The position numbers and the translations under genes are program-made. DNA of 64,000 nt, from positions 62,001 through 126,000 of the forward strand of contig JASBNA010000039.1 in assembly GCA_038087015.1 (NCBI GenBank), given 5' to 3'. This DNA is from Cerrena zonata. Taxonomy: Eukaryota; Basidiomycota; Agaricomycetes; Polyporales; Cerrenaceae. Below, in pieces: positions 1-11,983 of the stretch (positions are counted from its first letter, which is position 1; each line of letters begins with the position of its first letter). The notes below the pieces were generated by a model, which saw only the letters and a program-made list of their open reading frames with translations, did no database searches and was not told the DNA's origin.

Positions 1-969
1 CAATGTCCCATCTTTCTGTACAATACCACTAGGATCAGTACTAGTACTGCTTAAACAACATTAATATTGAATTCAAGTTACAAATATTGTTCTTTTGATA
101 AGTGTGAATCTATTTTCAAGCCGACCGTTCTCGATCTCGATCCACAGCCATTTCCCGATTTATCCATGTTGTTACCTATTTAGGCACTTCCTCCTCTCTT
201 CGTCATCATCATTTCTATTTGCTTCCTCTCCGAGTCTCCCTGTTCTCTTTTCTCCTTTAATAGTACTCCCGAGGCTCCAGACTTCTCATCGACTCCGCTA
301 GCAAGCTCGGGCTTATTATTCCGAGTATTTTACATTCTTATATTTCCATTTTCCATTCTCTTCGTACCGCACCCGCTCACGAACTTGAAATCAGTATAGA
401 TGACTTATTAATCTATCTACTCCTCTGCCTTAGGAACTGGTGGCAAACGTCCTAGACTCAGCTACCTCTAGCTTACACTTTTCCTCTGGCACACGTCTTG
501 CAAGTTCTTTATTACGAAATTTATGCGAGACTTACACTGAGTTTCAGCTGCGTAGAAGACATCGTTAAGTTAGGGTTAGCCGTGTCGGTTTCACGGACCA
601 TCTGGTACCTATAGCTATTTGTATGATCTTAGGATGACGTAGGAACTTGAATGCGATTGCGATGTTATAGGTGTTAGATCAAATAAGTATGTACGAATAT
701 ATTCATTGCATATGAGTCCTGACTTTTGTGTTGATGTGTTTCAAGAAACAACGACGATTTTATGATATGGCTGGTACATTGCGCGCAACTAAAATCACTT
801 AAGAGACAATCCTCGTACCTATTTCTGGGGTCAATACATCCCTTTATTTCATGGTCCCGTTGGAGAAGGTGTGGTATATCGGTAGAGGAGTATAGTACAA
901 TATGATACAAACAACTTAGCATCCAATCCTTACTTATCTGCGTTCCTGTGCATGAAACCATTATGCATC
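1..969. other. Intergenic, no gene seen
   Basis: No exon-like reading frame with supporting splice sites or a recognisable domain is visible on either strand. The short open frames here have no family character. The last part is the 3' flank of the minus-strand sulfhydrylase gene. Part of a gene lying outside the window on the left could extend in, but nothing supports one. Confidence 0.5.
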
Positions 970-3152
<2,183 letters not shown>

Positions 3153-3520
3153 CTAGATTGACTAGCGTATGAGCCTATATGAGCATTCAATTCCACATAA
3201 TCACGCAATCAGGAGGAGTTTACATGTCATTTCAGTATATATAGCGCTTTGGACCAGTATACATCACGAGGAGTTCCAGCAACGCCATTTCCATCTTCAG
3301 TGCATGGTGGAGTAAGTATGAAACTCGATCCTGACCGAATATGCTACTTTGGAGTTCCCATGGTCTCTCGCCGCATGTGGCAAACAGGTGTCAGCTGATT
3401 CGAAAGCTTCATACAGATAAAGGCTTGTTACTTCGTTCCATGATCAAACGTTCACTAGCACTATCATCATCGCAGTTAGCCATTCTCAGAAATCTCATTA
3501 GCATTGCTAACATCGCGAAC

Positions 3521-4330
3521 ATGGCAAAGATAGCTTTATCTCCCTTCGATGCACAGGACGCAGATGTAGTATTACGATCAAGCGATCCGGAACCAACCGA
3601 TTTTCGGGTATACAAGAACATCCTTTCCCTATCCTCCTCATTCTGGAGGACAGCGTTCCAACTCCCCCAAACTGCACAGGACTCGTTAGTAGAAGAAACA
3701 AAGGATGAGGATAACAGACCCATCATCGCGATGTCAGAGGCAGCGATAATCATCGATCGCCTCCTTCGTTTCCTATATCCATGCGACGATCCTTCATTCG
3801 AATCTATAGACGATTTCAAGGGTGTCATAGAAGTCGCATATAAATACGATATGCTATCGTCTCTTGCCACTTTACGGCGGACCCTTATATCCCCTTCGTT
3901 CTTGTCAGTTCGCATATACGCGATCGCTCTACACTATAGTCTGCACAACGAAGCTAAAGAGGCTGCACGCTATGCACTCAAAACCAATGTAGTGGATGTA
4001 GAGTCTCATGATGAATTGGATCAGATTACAGGCCGCGATTTCCAACGCCTCGTACAGTATCATCGTATTCAAGGAAAGGAGGCCTTGAAGTTACTGAACA
4101 GCAGATGGTCATTGTGCGTCGAGACATCATGCAGGTCGTGGGTTAATAACTTTCGAACGAAGGCTACTCCCGTTTTGACCGACGAGCCGGATGGGGCCAC
4201 AATTTTTAGCAGTGAATTCCTCCTTGGTGTCAACGGCAGCATGTGTAGAAAGTCGCAATGTATGACATGTCTGTCTCTGATAACTTTGCAGTCCCAGATT
4301 GATACACTAAGAAACACCGTGACACTGTAG
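3521..4330 (+). CDS. BTB/POZ domain protein
   Basis: A single-exon 269-residue protein. Near its N-terminus it reads DADVVLRSSDPEPTDFRVYKNILSLSS-SFW, the characteristic opening of the BTB/POZ fold (D-x-x-V/I...F-x-V/A-H/Y-K-x-x-L-x-x-x-S-x-x-F). The rest continues with an all-alpha part in which YKYDML matches the post-BTB helices of many mushroom BTB proteins. The C-terminal half has pairs of cysteines (CVETSC, CRKSQC, C) that may bind metal or be structural. These are abundant, poorly characterised proteins, often adaptors for Cul3 ubiquitin ligases. The frame is open upstream to 3341, but Met at 3521 lies directly before the domain, so I prefer it; initiation at 3341 would add 60 residues with no family character. 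It converges on the minus-strand gene that ends at 4363, only 32 bp away. Confidence 0.72.
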   Translation: MAKIALSPFDAQDADVVLRSSDPEPTDFRVYKNILSLSSSFWRTAFQLPQTAQDSLVEETKDEDNRPIIAMSEAAIIIDRLLRFLYPCDDPSFESIDDFKGVIEVAYKYDMLSSLATLRRTLISPSFLSVRIYAIALHYSLHNEAKEAARYALKTNVVDVESHDELDQITGRDFQRLVQYHRIQGKEALKLLNSRWSLCVETSCRSWVNNFRTKATPVLTDEPDGATIFSSEFLLGVNGSMCRKSQCMTCLSLITLQSQIDTLRNTVTL

Positions 4331-4362
4331 GAACATTTAGTAGTAACAGTTTCTGTAAGTAC

Positions 4363-7134
4363 TTAGGATCCTTCTTGTAGTTGTACCAAAGCTTGCCTAG
4401 CTACCCTCTCTTGACCCTGACTCAGACTTACGAATGTCGTTGTTACTTCTAGTCTCTTGTTCCCGATCATGACCCATACCTTGTGCCTATTTTCGCCCTT
4501 ACTTTCTGTAACAATCTCATTGCGAAACTCTGGAACGGCCAGCCCAGAGGATCGACAATAGTCTGATATTTTCAAATTTTAAATTCAGCATACGTCTCCA
4601 GAAATTATACAACGCCGTACCATACAACTCAGTGACACTCGACTGTGGCGTAGGCTCTACGGCCACTGTCACTTTACCACCCAGAGCTTTAGAAGGTTTC
4701 GGTCGAGAAGCCACTCGTTTCACGACAGGTTTGCGTTCGGTCGCGGAGCTAGGTTTCGGAGGCAGCGGAGCCTTAACTACGACTTGCGACGAAACTTGGG
4801 CTGATGAGATGGTTTGCGAAGATGTACTTGTAGAAGACTGATTGACGTACGGGATAGCAGCCGTTGGTTGAACTGCACCAGGAGTGGGACCGGGATAACC
4901 ATATTGTTGAGGATAAGGATAAGGCATTGAAGGATACGGCTGAAACGGCTGAGAATACGTTGCGTTGGATGGCTGAGGATAGCCGACGTTAGGTGGCATA
5001 GGAGGGTGCATATAGACAGGATTCCGAGGTGGGATTTGAGAAGCTATGCCGTTAGGATAAGGCTGCATAACAGAGGTAGCTGGCGCAGGTTGATACGAGT
5101 GAGGATTGACTGAAGGAGGCTGAGAGAGTGCATTACGTTGTGCTTGCATAGGAGGACCACCATAATAAGATCCAGAAGGTGCGTTCGTTGCATAGGGGTT
5201 TGAATTAGGCGGATACGTCCCTGTAGAATAACCGTATGGAGGAGCATATGAAGGAGGAACATTAGACATGGGTGATTGATATTGAATATGCGGTTGAGTT
5301 GGATAAATATTAGAATAATGATTTGGAGGTGTCGGTCCTGACCAAGGCTGCCTATATCCGCTATGAGAAGAGGACTGTCGCCGATGATTAGACCTCTGGG
5401 GACTATGATGATTCATGGGTTGCGGCGATTGATTCGAACTTCCTTCAGTGAAGTATTTCCGTCGTTTGCGTCGACCATCAGAGGTACTTCCAGGCGTAGA
5501 GGCTCGACTATCGTTAGGCGTCTCATATTTTCGTTTGTTACCTACAGGCGTGGAGGACGAAGCTATTGCGTTATGATTGGGCGAAAGTGCACGGGAGTCG
5601 AACCCTATGAAGTCGAGAACGCCCTGGTTAACGGCCTGCGCGACCACAGCGATCTTGGCATCATTCCGAGTACGATATTCTGCAGGAACAGTATACGTCC
5701 GACTTTCTGGATTAGCTGGATTCGATAAAGTAATTGTCAAGGAGCAGCCGTTACCTAAGAAAATAAACGATAAGCATCAACTGTGAACAGAGTCGAATAC
5801 AAATATTCCGCTTACATTCATCCTCGATGACATGTTCAAACACGGGTTCAATCTCAGGGCGTTTCTTGCGACATTCAGATATCAGAGTGGGAAGATACAA
5901 ACTCGTTACTCGTTTCCGAACTTCAGGTGGTAAGCGATCCTCGACTTGCTTGGCAAGGGTCCGCATGAATTCGCCAACGCCTTCCGACATAGCCTAGAAG
6001 GCACACAGCAGCTTTCGCTTCAGCTCGCTTCGGAAATCTAGAGGCGACCAGGTATGATCTACATTGACCAGGTGCTGTCAGTCGTAAAAGACATCCATGC
6101 ACTGAAGAGACGTAACAAAAAAGTGGCGTGAGCATGTAAATCGACACCAGTGGTAATGAAGGCCCTTACAACCATGCGTCGTCGACTCAGTCCAGATGAA
6201 ATTCGCCACGAGTCGACTTCCGCGAGAAATCTGCAGCATCGAATTGAACCATGAGGGAGCATTGATTTCGTTTGCTGTCTTATCACCAACATCTTCGGGG
6301 AACGGTCTCGGTAGGGTCTCAAAATATTGTTGTACGGTCCAAGTTGGTTCCTCCTGTAATTCATCTGGTACGGGTTCGCTCGAGTAACATGTTGCCCAAG
6401 GTAAGATACAGGAGGCGGTTCGTTTAAGATATTCGAGAATATCTTCCTGATACAACTGACAACATGCAATCTGGGCCTCGGCAGCATCGTTGTATGTGGT
6501 ATCAACAGACCACACTCGCCATTCCTTATCCGAGACTTGGACCCTAAAAGCACAACCCCACACTGCGAAGTATAACCACCGTCAACATCATGAAATACAA
6601 ATAGATGGGTGAAAGAGAAACGAACGGCCTGTGTTTTTAGGATCCTTTATTGCAAGCCAATAAGGAGTCACTGTACCATTGCTTCCTACCACAATCATCT
6701 CCGACATCTCGAAGACACAGGGATGAGTTGCCTCATCTTCATCGCCAGTGTCGGAGAACTTGTACTTGGAGTTGGAGACAACGGCGGAATCTGGCCGAGC
6801 TTCTGTGGGTACGTCGTCGGCAACCGAGATATTAACAGTGCCATCCTGAGCGGCCCGGGAAAGATTGGCCACTTCGCCGTCGTCGTCGTCTTCGATCTTG
6901 ACCGCAGACGGAGTTATGGCCAATGGTGATGAAGATGATGAAGCTCTTGGATGTGGATGTTTCACCGACAGAATCCGAGGCAAGGTACTCCTCTAATGAG
7001 ACAGCGCCCAAGGCCTTGAGATTCTGTGTGACAACATCGTACACCAAACGACGGCGCGCCCTCTCTTCATCTGCGGAGAGTTCGTTCGTCGTCGAGGTCG
7101 AAGGGATGGGAAGAGGAGACTGAACGTCCGCCAT
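4363..7134 (-). CDS. Protein with several dsRNA-binding-like segments and a Pro/Gln/Tyr-rich linker
   Basis: Joined exons run from MADVQSPL at 7134 to LVQLQEGS at the stop 4363. An acidic, Ser-rich N-terminus precedes segment 1 (CAFRVQVSDKEWRVWSVDTTY then AAEAQIACC), segment 2 (YLVASRFPKRAEAKAAVCLL), segment 3 (LTITLSNPANPESRTYTVP then RNDAKIAVVAQAV), a long low-complexity linker full of PSYAPPYGY-like motifs, and a C-terminal segment ELYDYCRSSGLAVPEF...HKVWVMIGNKRLEV...ARQALVQL. The last matches the double-stranded RNA-binding fold (L-x-x-x-C-x-x-x-G...P-x-F...H...A-x-x-A-L-x-x-L); the earlier three share its strand-strand-AK-helix pattern. Clear introns lie at 4563-4620, 5755-5815 and 6563-6615. 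A one-base excess at 5994-5995 shifts the frame; it reads as Leu codon CTA/CTG written as CTAG (see findings). Function is unknown; RNA binding is inferred. A hAT element sits about 90 bp upstream of the start codon. Confidence 0.6.
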
Positions 7135-7224
7135 GCGTGATCTTGCCAGAAGTAAAAGTTTTGGAAGAGTGGTGCAACAAAGTCCAAATCGATTGGAAAG
7201 GGAAGAGAGAGGGAAGTTGCAATA

Positions 7225-7232
7225 GCGACGAG
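7225..7232. repeat. Left target-site duplication of the hAT element
   Basis: The octamer GCGACGAG directly abuts the element terminus TAGTG. The identical octamer is found immediately after the opposite terminus at 11164. Eight base pairs is the diagnostic duplication length for hAT transposons. Confidence 0.9.
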
Positions 7233-7350
7233 TAGTGTTCCGGGAAAGAGTGGTATGCTAATTAGCGCCTGCTATTTAGCAGTGCAAAATAGCGCAAAAT
7301 AGCGTGCAGAATAGCAAGGGGTATGGGGAGGGGTGTTGAATAGGTGCAAA
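7233..7350. repeat. Left subterminal repeat region of the hAT element
   Basis: It contains the palindrome GCTAATTAGC at about 7257-7266, TGCTATTTAGCA, then repeated GCAAAATAGCG-type units and a further GTGCAAAATAGACC. The same units occur at the right end in mirrored order. In hAT elements such clusters bind the transposase; here that role is inferred from position and repetition. Confidence 0.75.
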
Positions 7351-7470
7351 ATAGACCGAACTGTTCGGAACGTTGTAGAATAATGCCCTGACTCCATCAG
7401 CAGTTTGACAAATATAGTAATTTGTGATCCCTTGCTTCTGTTCTTCTTCGACAGCCTGAGAATCGACAGC

Positions 7471-10400
7471 ATGGACGTTGAGTCGGTTGATGCTCGTCTT
7501 CGTACCCTCTCGCTTTACATCACCCATCTTCCGGATAATCTCCCTCATGATCCTTCTGCTTACTCTGGATTGAATCCCTTTGCCCCGGATCCCGAATGGA
7601 TAGAAATTGCAGGAGAAGAAGGTGCTATTAATCGGGAACTCGAAGTTGTCCTTGGTAGCCGTGAAACGGGCGTGTTCCATATTCACGCGCGCAGCCCGAA
7701 CTTTCAATGCCTTCCTTCGGTGCTCAAAACTTACTTAAGTAGGTTTGTCAATAACACCATACTGCTCAAATGGCTTCATGACTCCCTTGAGTCATGCCGA
7801 GCTGTATATCATGCATACAACAAGCCGGTAAGTTGAATTGTTGTAAAACCTTTGAAATAATGGTATACTAACTAATGTCTACTCAATTAGTTACCCAATA
7901 ACTTAGCGGAGGCTGATAATGCCCTTGTCATATCGACGCAGTCTCCGGTCCAGAGTGGGAGTACTGGCAGGAAGGCACGTGGTACGAAGGCACCACAGAA
8001 GAAACCGGATACAAAAGCATTGTCGACTACCGACGATCCCCGTTATGAGGACTTGGACGAACGCGATGATAATCGCACGGGTGGGGTCAAGATTTCTCCC
8101 ATTCTCCTCAAAGTCAGCCGGCGCTGCTATCGTGTGGATGACCCCAAGCAGAAGGTCATGTTTCGTTGTGTAGCCAGCGCTGGCTGCAACGGCCATTGGG
8201 CCGGTCCAAATCGTGATAAAGCGCGGGTCCTCAAGCATGTTGTTGATTGCGGCTGGCTCGAAAAGCTCACTGGCGGGCATGAACTTGTCACGCAAGCAAT
8301 GGAGGTGGCATTGAAGGATGGAAAACTCGATGAAGCAGCGCAATTACGATTACGCAAACGGCTGGGCTTCTCTGCAATGGGGAAACGAGCACGTTCAGAT
8401 TCCGCTTCGGATCCTGCTGCCTTCACTGACGCTCCGCCTCTCAAACGCCCTGAGTACAACAACTCAGAACCGATCGCTCTTGTCAATCCAGACAAACGAC
8501 ACCGATCACCCTCCAAGTCCCATCATGACACCGTGAAGGGAAAGTTGCCGACTAACAAGTGGATGAAGGATGGTCTAAAGGCTCTCCATGAGGACATCAA
8601 TCTTCGTCTTACTGAGTTGGTAGCTAACTGTGGCATCCCCCCTTATGTTATAGGTCATCGTTCTTTTCAGGACTTCGTATCAACCCTCAATAACAAGGTT
8701 TCACTGCCATCTGTCACAACTCTTGAAGATAGCATCATCCCCTCCTATGCGCTTAATGTTCGGGATATGCAACTTGAGTATCTACGTACCTGTCGTGATC
8801 TAACCATCACTTTTGATGGGGGGAAGCTTCGTAAATATAAATTTTGGTCTGTGCATGTAACTACCCCTCACAATGAATCATTCTGCCTTGAGTTGAATGA
8901 TGTCTCGAGGTTAAGCCAGACTGCTGACTACATTGCTGATATTCTGATCAAGGTTTGTCTATGGTTTTGAATGATAACTCTGACCCTTGACATACTCACT
9001 TTAATTTTTAGTGGATTAATAAGATTGGTCCACATCGATTCAGTGGTATCTCATCTGATGATACAAAAAACACACGCGGTGCTCGGAAACGGGTACAGCG
9101 TTTGTTTCCATGGATCATCAACATGCCTGATGCTTGCCATAATTTACACAACGCTTGCAAGGATATTTGCCAGCTTGATGAATTCAAAGAGGTGAGATAT
9201 TGTTAATCTCTACTTCCTGTGTAGGAACTCACAAATTATTATTTTACAGCGCATATCAACGTTACGTGACTTGCTCTCGTTCATGTCACGCTCTACTTAT
9301 GCTCTCGATTGGTTTGATTATGAGCGTATTGAACAAGATATTCCTCGAGGTCTTGAAACGATTGGCGAGACGAGATTTGGGGCAATCTATTGGTCTATTG
9401 AGTCAGTGCTTCGGGGTAGTCAGGCATTGAAATCTGTTGCACAAAAACCCGAATATGCAATTGACGAGGACTCGGTAAGTACATATTATATATCTTTGGC
9501 TTCAATTTAACTCACTTGTCATTTACCTAGGTTCTGAGATCCATCTACGGTGATGATGACCTCATTTGGAATTTTGAACGACAGCTCCGACTCCTCAATA
9601 CAATTCTCATGCCCTTTGCCCGTGCAATTCAATGCCTTGAGGGACATGAAACAACCCCTGCCAGTGTCTACATCTACTGGCTTGCCATTACCTCCCACCT
9701 CAATGATATCTTTCGTCGCTTTCCCACCAAGTATCCCTTAACTTTACAAACCAAAATACGACAAATTACGAATTCCCGTTTTTCGAGTTTAATTGAAAAT
9801 GAAGATGCTTCAAATGTCTATATTCTTGCCTTTGCATTGAATCCTGGTATAGTTTCTTTCTCAGTCATCCTATCACTGAGGTTGATTAACCCTACTTATA
9901 CAGAATATCGCACTGCTGCTGTCCTCCAACATCATAACCCACTAGCAATCCCATCCATTACTATTGTCCGTGGATCTACCTCACAACCAGCCCATGTCCG
10001 AAAACCCGAGGATACTATCAAAGAATACGTCAAGAAGGGTCTCCGGTCACTTCTTAAGCATGAGTATGGTGATGCGTACACAGTTGAAGGGCGTTCTCTC
10101 ACCGAAGCCCGTGCTCTGATGACAGAGCGGAACCCGAACCTTGCAGGTCGTACGCCAAGGGAAGCAAAAGAGGCGTTAGACTTGCAATACGAGGCGTTTG
10201 TTGAAGCGAAACCACCGTTTGATCGACCCATCAAACCTTCCGAGTCTGTACGAGACTGGTACCAACATATCGGGCGGACAGCGGGAAAAGATGGTGATGT
10301 ATTAGCGGTAAGTGTTGGCATTTGATATCATGCAGTAGCACTTACCCTAAGAAACTCATAGGCTATTGGCGTGAAAATCAACTCAATCACACCAGTCTCC

Positions 10401-11026
10401 GTAGTTGATGAGCGAGCAATGTCAACTGTGGGTTGGCTCAATAGTTCTCGACGAAACAGGCAGAAAGTGTCAACTGTCCAAAATCTCGTGATCATCCGTG
10501 GAGCTCACCAATTGCAGAATAAGGTAATCATGTTCTCAACTCTTACTTTTAAAATACCTTCGATTCTGATAACGATACTTAGCCTCGACGAACAGCACGT
10601 CCAGTAACTGTCGCATGGTGCAACATCAAAGACAAAGCCGGAAATTACAAGAAACAAGGCACAGTACCGCTTTCACGAGCCGATGTCACTGCGCAACAAG
10701 TGAATTCAGCGGAGACACGAACTGAGTCTCAGGTTAGAGCAACTGATGCAGACGATGATGATACGACTCAACCGGACGATCTCTCATGGGTAGACAAACC
10801 CAAAGACCTCAATACGGAAGGTGTGAACGGCGATAGTTTCGATGTGGAGAAGCATTGGCGCATCGATGATTTCCGCTATTTCCTGTCGGATGATGGTAAA
10901 GATGGAGACCCTCGTCAGAAGGCTCAGGCAGAAAGGGAGGCGCTGGAGAAGGAGAAAGAGAAGCAGAAAGAGAAGGAGCAATCAATCTTAGCTTCGAGCG
11001 AGGCAGTCGCAGATTGGGACACTTAG
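7471..11026 (+). CDS. hAT-family transposase, intact (1,049 aa)
   Basis: Eight exons (7471-7827, 7891-8952, 9012-9191, 9250-9474, 9531-9846, 9904-10307, 10362-10523, 10583-11026) total exactly 3,150 nt in frame, with GT-AG introns of 54-63 nt. A Cys/His cluster (FRCVASAGCNGHW...VLKHVVDCGW) resembles a BED-type finger. It is followed by the DUF659-like RNase-H start (LTITFDGGKLRKYKFWSVHV), a second acidic block (SGISSDDTKNTRG) with the ACHNLHNACKDI C-x-x-H motif, and the insertion and dimerisation region near INSITPVSVVDERAMSTVGWLNSSRR, the place of the hAT C-terminal dimerisation domain. The tail is highly charged (EKEKEKQKEKEQ). Start 7471 was chosen over upstream in-frame codons because it is the first ATG. 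It cuts and pastes the element using its terminal repeats. No stop or frameshift was found, so it is probably active or recently active. Confidence 0.88.
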
Positions 11027-11163
11027 AATGCAAATTTGCCGTAATTATGTGTGCAAAATAGATCTATTCAACGCAAAATTGCGCGAAATTGAAGTTTGCA
11101 AAATTGCAGCTAAATAGCGCATGTGAAATAGACCCCTCACGGACCACCTGCTAATTAGCACTA
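11027..11163. repeat. Right subterminal repeat region of the hAT element
   Basis: Several degenerate copies of TGCAAA(A/T)T(A/T)G-like units are packed here, followed by GCTAAATAGCGC, GTGAAATAGACC and the palindrome GCTAATTAGC just inside the CACTA terminus. They mirror the left end and probably bind the transposase. Confidence 0.75.
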
Positions 11164-11171
11164 GCGACGAG
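11164..11171. repeat. Right target-site duplication of the hAT element
   Basis: GCGACGAG follows the CACTA terminus directly and is identical to the octamer at 7225-7232. Confidence 0.9.
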
Positions 11172-11983
11172 AAAGGTAAATCTTGAAAACAACGTGCAGG
11201 ACAGGAGGCGTGCGTGTCCAGAGTGGTGAGGCTGAGTAGTAGCGAACAACCGAGTGCAGATGATCCTCTTATAAGGCTCTGCACCAGCTATTGTTACTAT
11301 CAAACCTGACACCTAGATTGGCAATGGGGGAGGGTTAAACGGGACTGCCGGACAATACCCAAAACCTAGATTACTCGCCAGAGTCAAAACAGCAAGTAGA
11401 GTCAAAAGGGTCCAAACGACAAAGACAAAGTGTGCTGGCAATAGGCAAGAGCCGTCCTTTATACTCAGTGGGTCACTGGCAATTGTGGCTGAGAGCTAAG
11501 CCGCTAAGAGGCTTTTTGGCGACCCACCTGCCGCCGTTCTCCGTTCTCGCCTCCGCGCCCAGAGATCATCATTTCATAATTAACACTCATTGCCAACCCT
11601 TCGGAAATTCGTCAAATTGTCTTCGGGACGGAGGATGCCGCTTGTGTGTATCGTTTATCCATTCTCAACGTCTGCGGGAAGAACTGCGTTTGACTTGACT
11701 GGGGTCAACAAAGGGCGGTACTCGAGGCTCTGTACCATCTTCCTCAGATTGAGATTGAAATTGGAAGATCCCACCGTCAAAGAAGTAGATGCCAGTGAAT
11801 AACCAATTCACTGGGGCATGCAACCGTTCACATGTCAAACGCAAGGACTTTAAGCGTAAACGTAAGATATGTATAAATCCAGAATGCCATGCCAAAGTAA
11901 TAGTACACAGAAAAACAAACAGACAATGCTCTATATTACACGTGCGACTGTAGAGTCAGAGGAGTCCCAAATACTCAGAACGT
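11172..11983. other. Intergenic, no gene seen
   Basis: No convincing exons or domain. Before the hAT insertion this would have been part of the upstream region of the dsRBD-like gene. The right part is the 3' flank of the fungalysin gene. The open frames at 11432-11802 lack family character. Confidence 0.5.

Larger units (their letters stand above)
7233..11163 (+). mobile_element. Complete autonomous hAT-superfamily DNA transposon (3,931 bp)
   Basis: The element begins TAGTG and ends CACTA, a short perfect inverted repeat that fits the hAT terminus pattern YARNG. It is bounded by an exact 8-bp direct repeat, GCGACGAG. Inside both ends lie the palindrome GCTAATTAGC and clusters of short GCAAAATAG(C/A)-like motifs in both orientations, as expected for subterminal transposase-binding sites. 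The only gene inside is an intact hAT transposase. Exact duplication and an uninterrupted gene point to a recent insertion. The element lies between the dsRBD-like gene, whose start codon is about 90 bp to the left, and a gene-poor stretch on the right. Confidence 0.93.

Noticed and set aside
5588..5604. T-arm-like sequence of a tRNA (GTTCGACTCCC on the minus strand)
   Set aside because: It lies inside coding sequence (FDSRALSP) and no acceptor or anticodon stem surrounds it.
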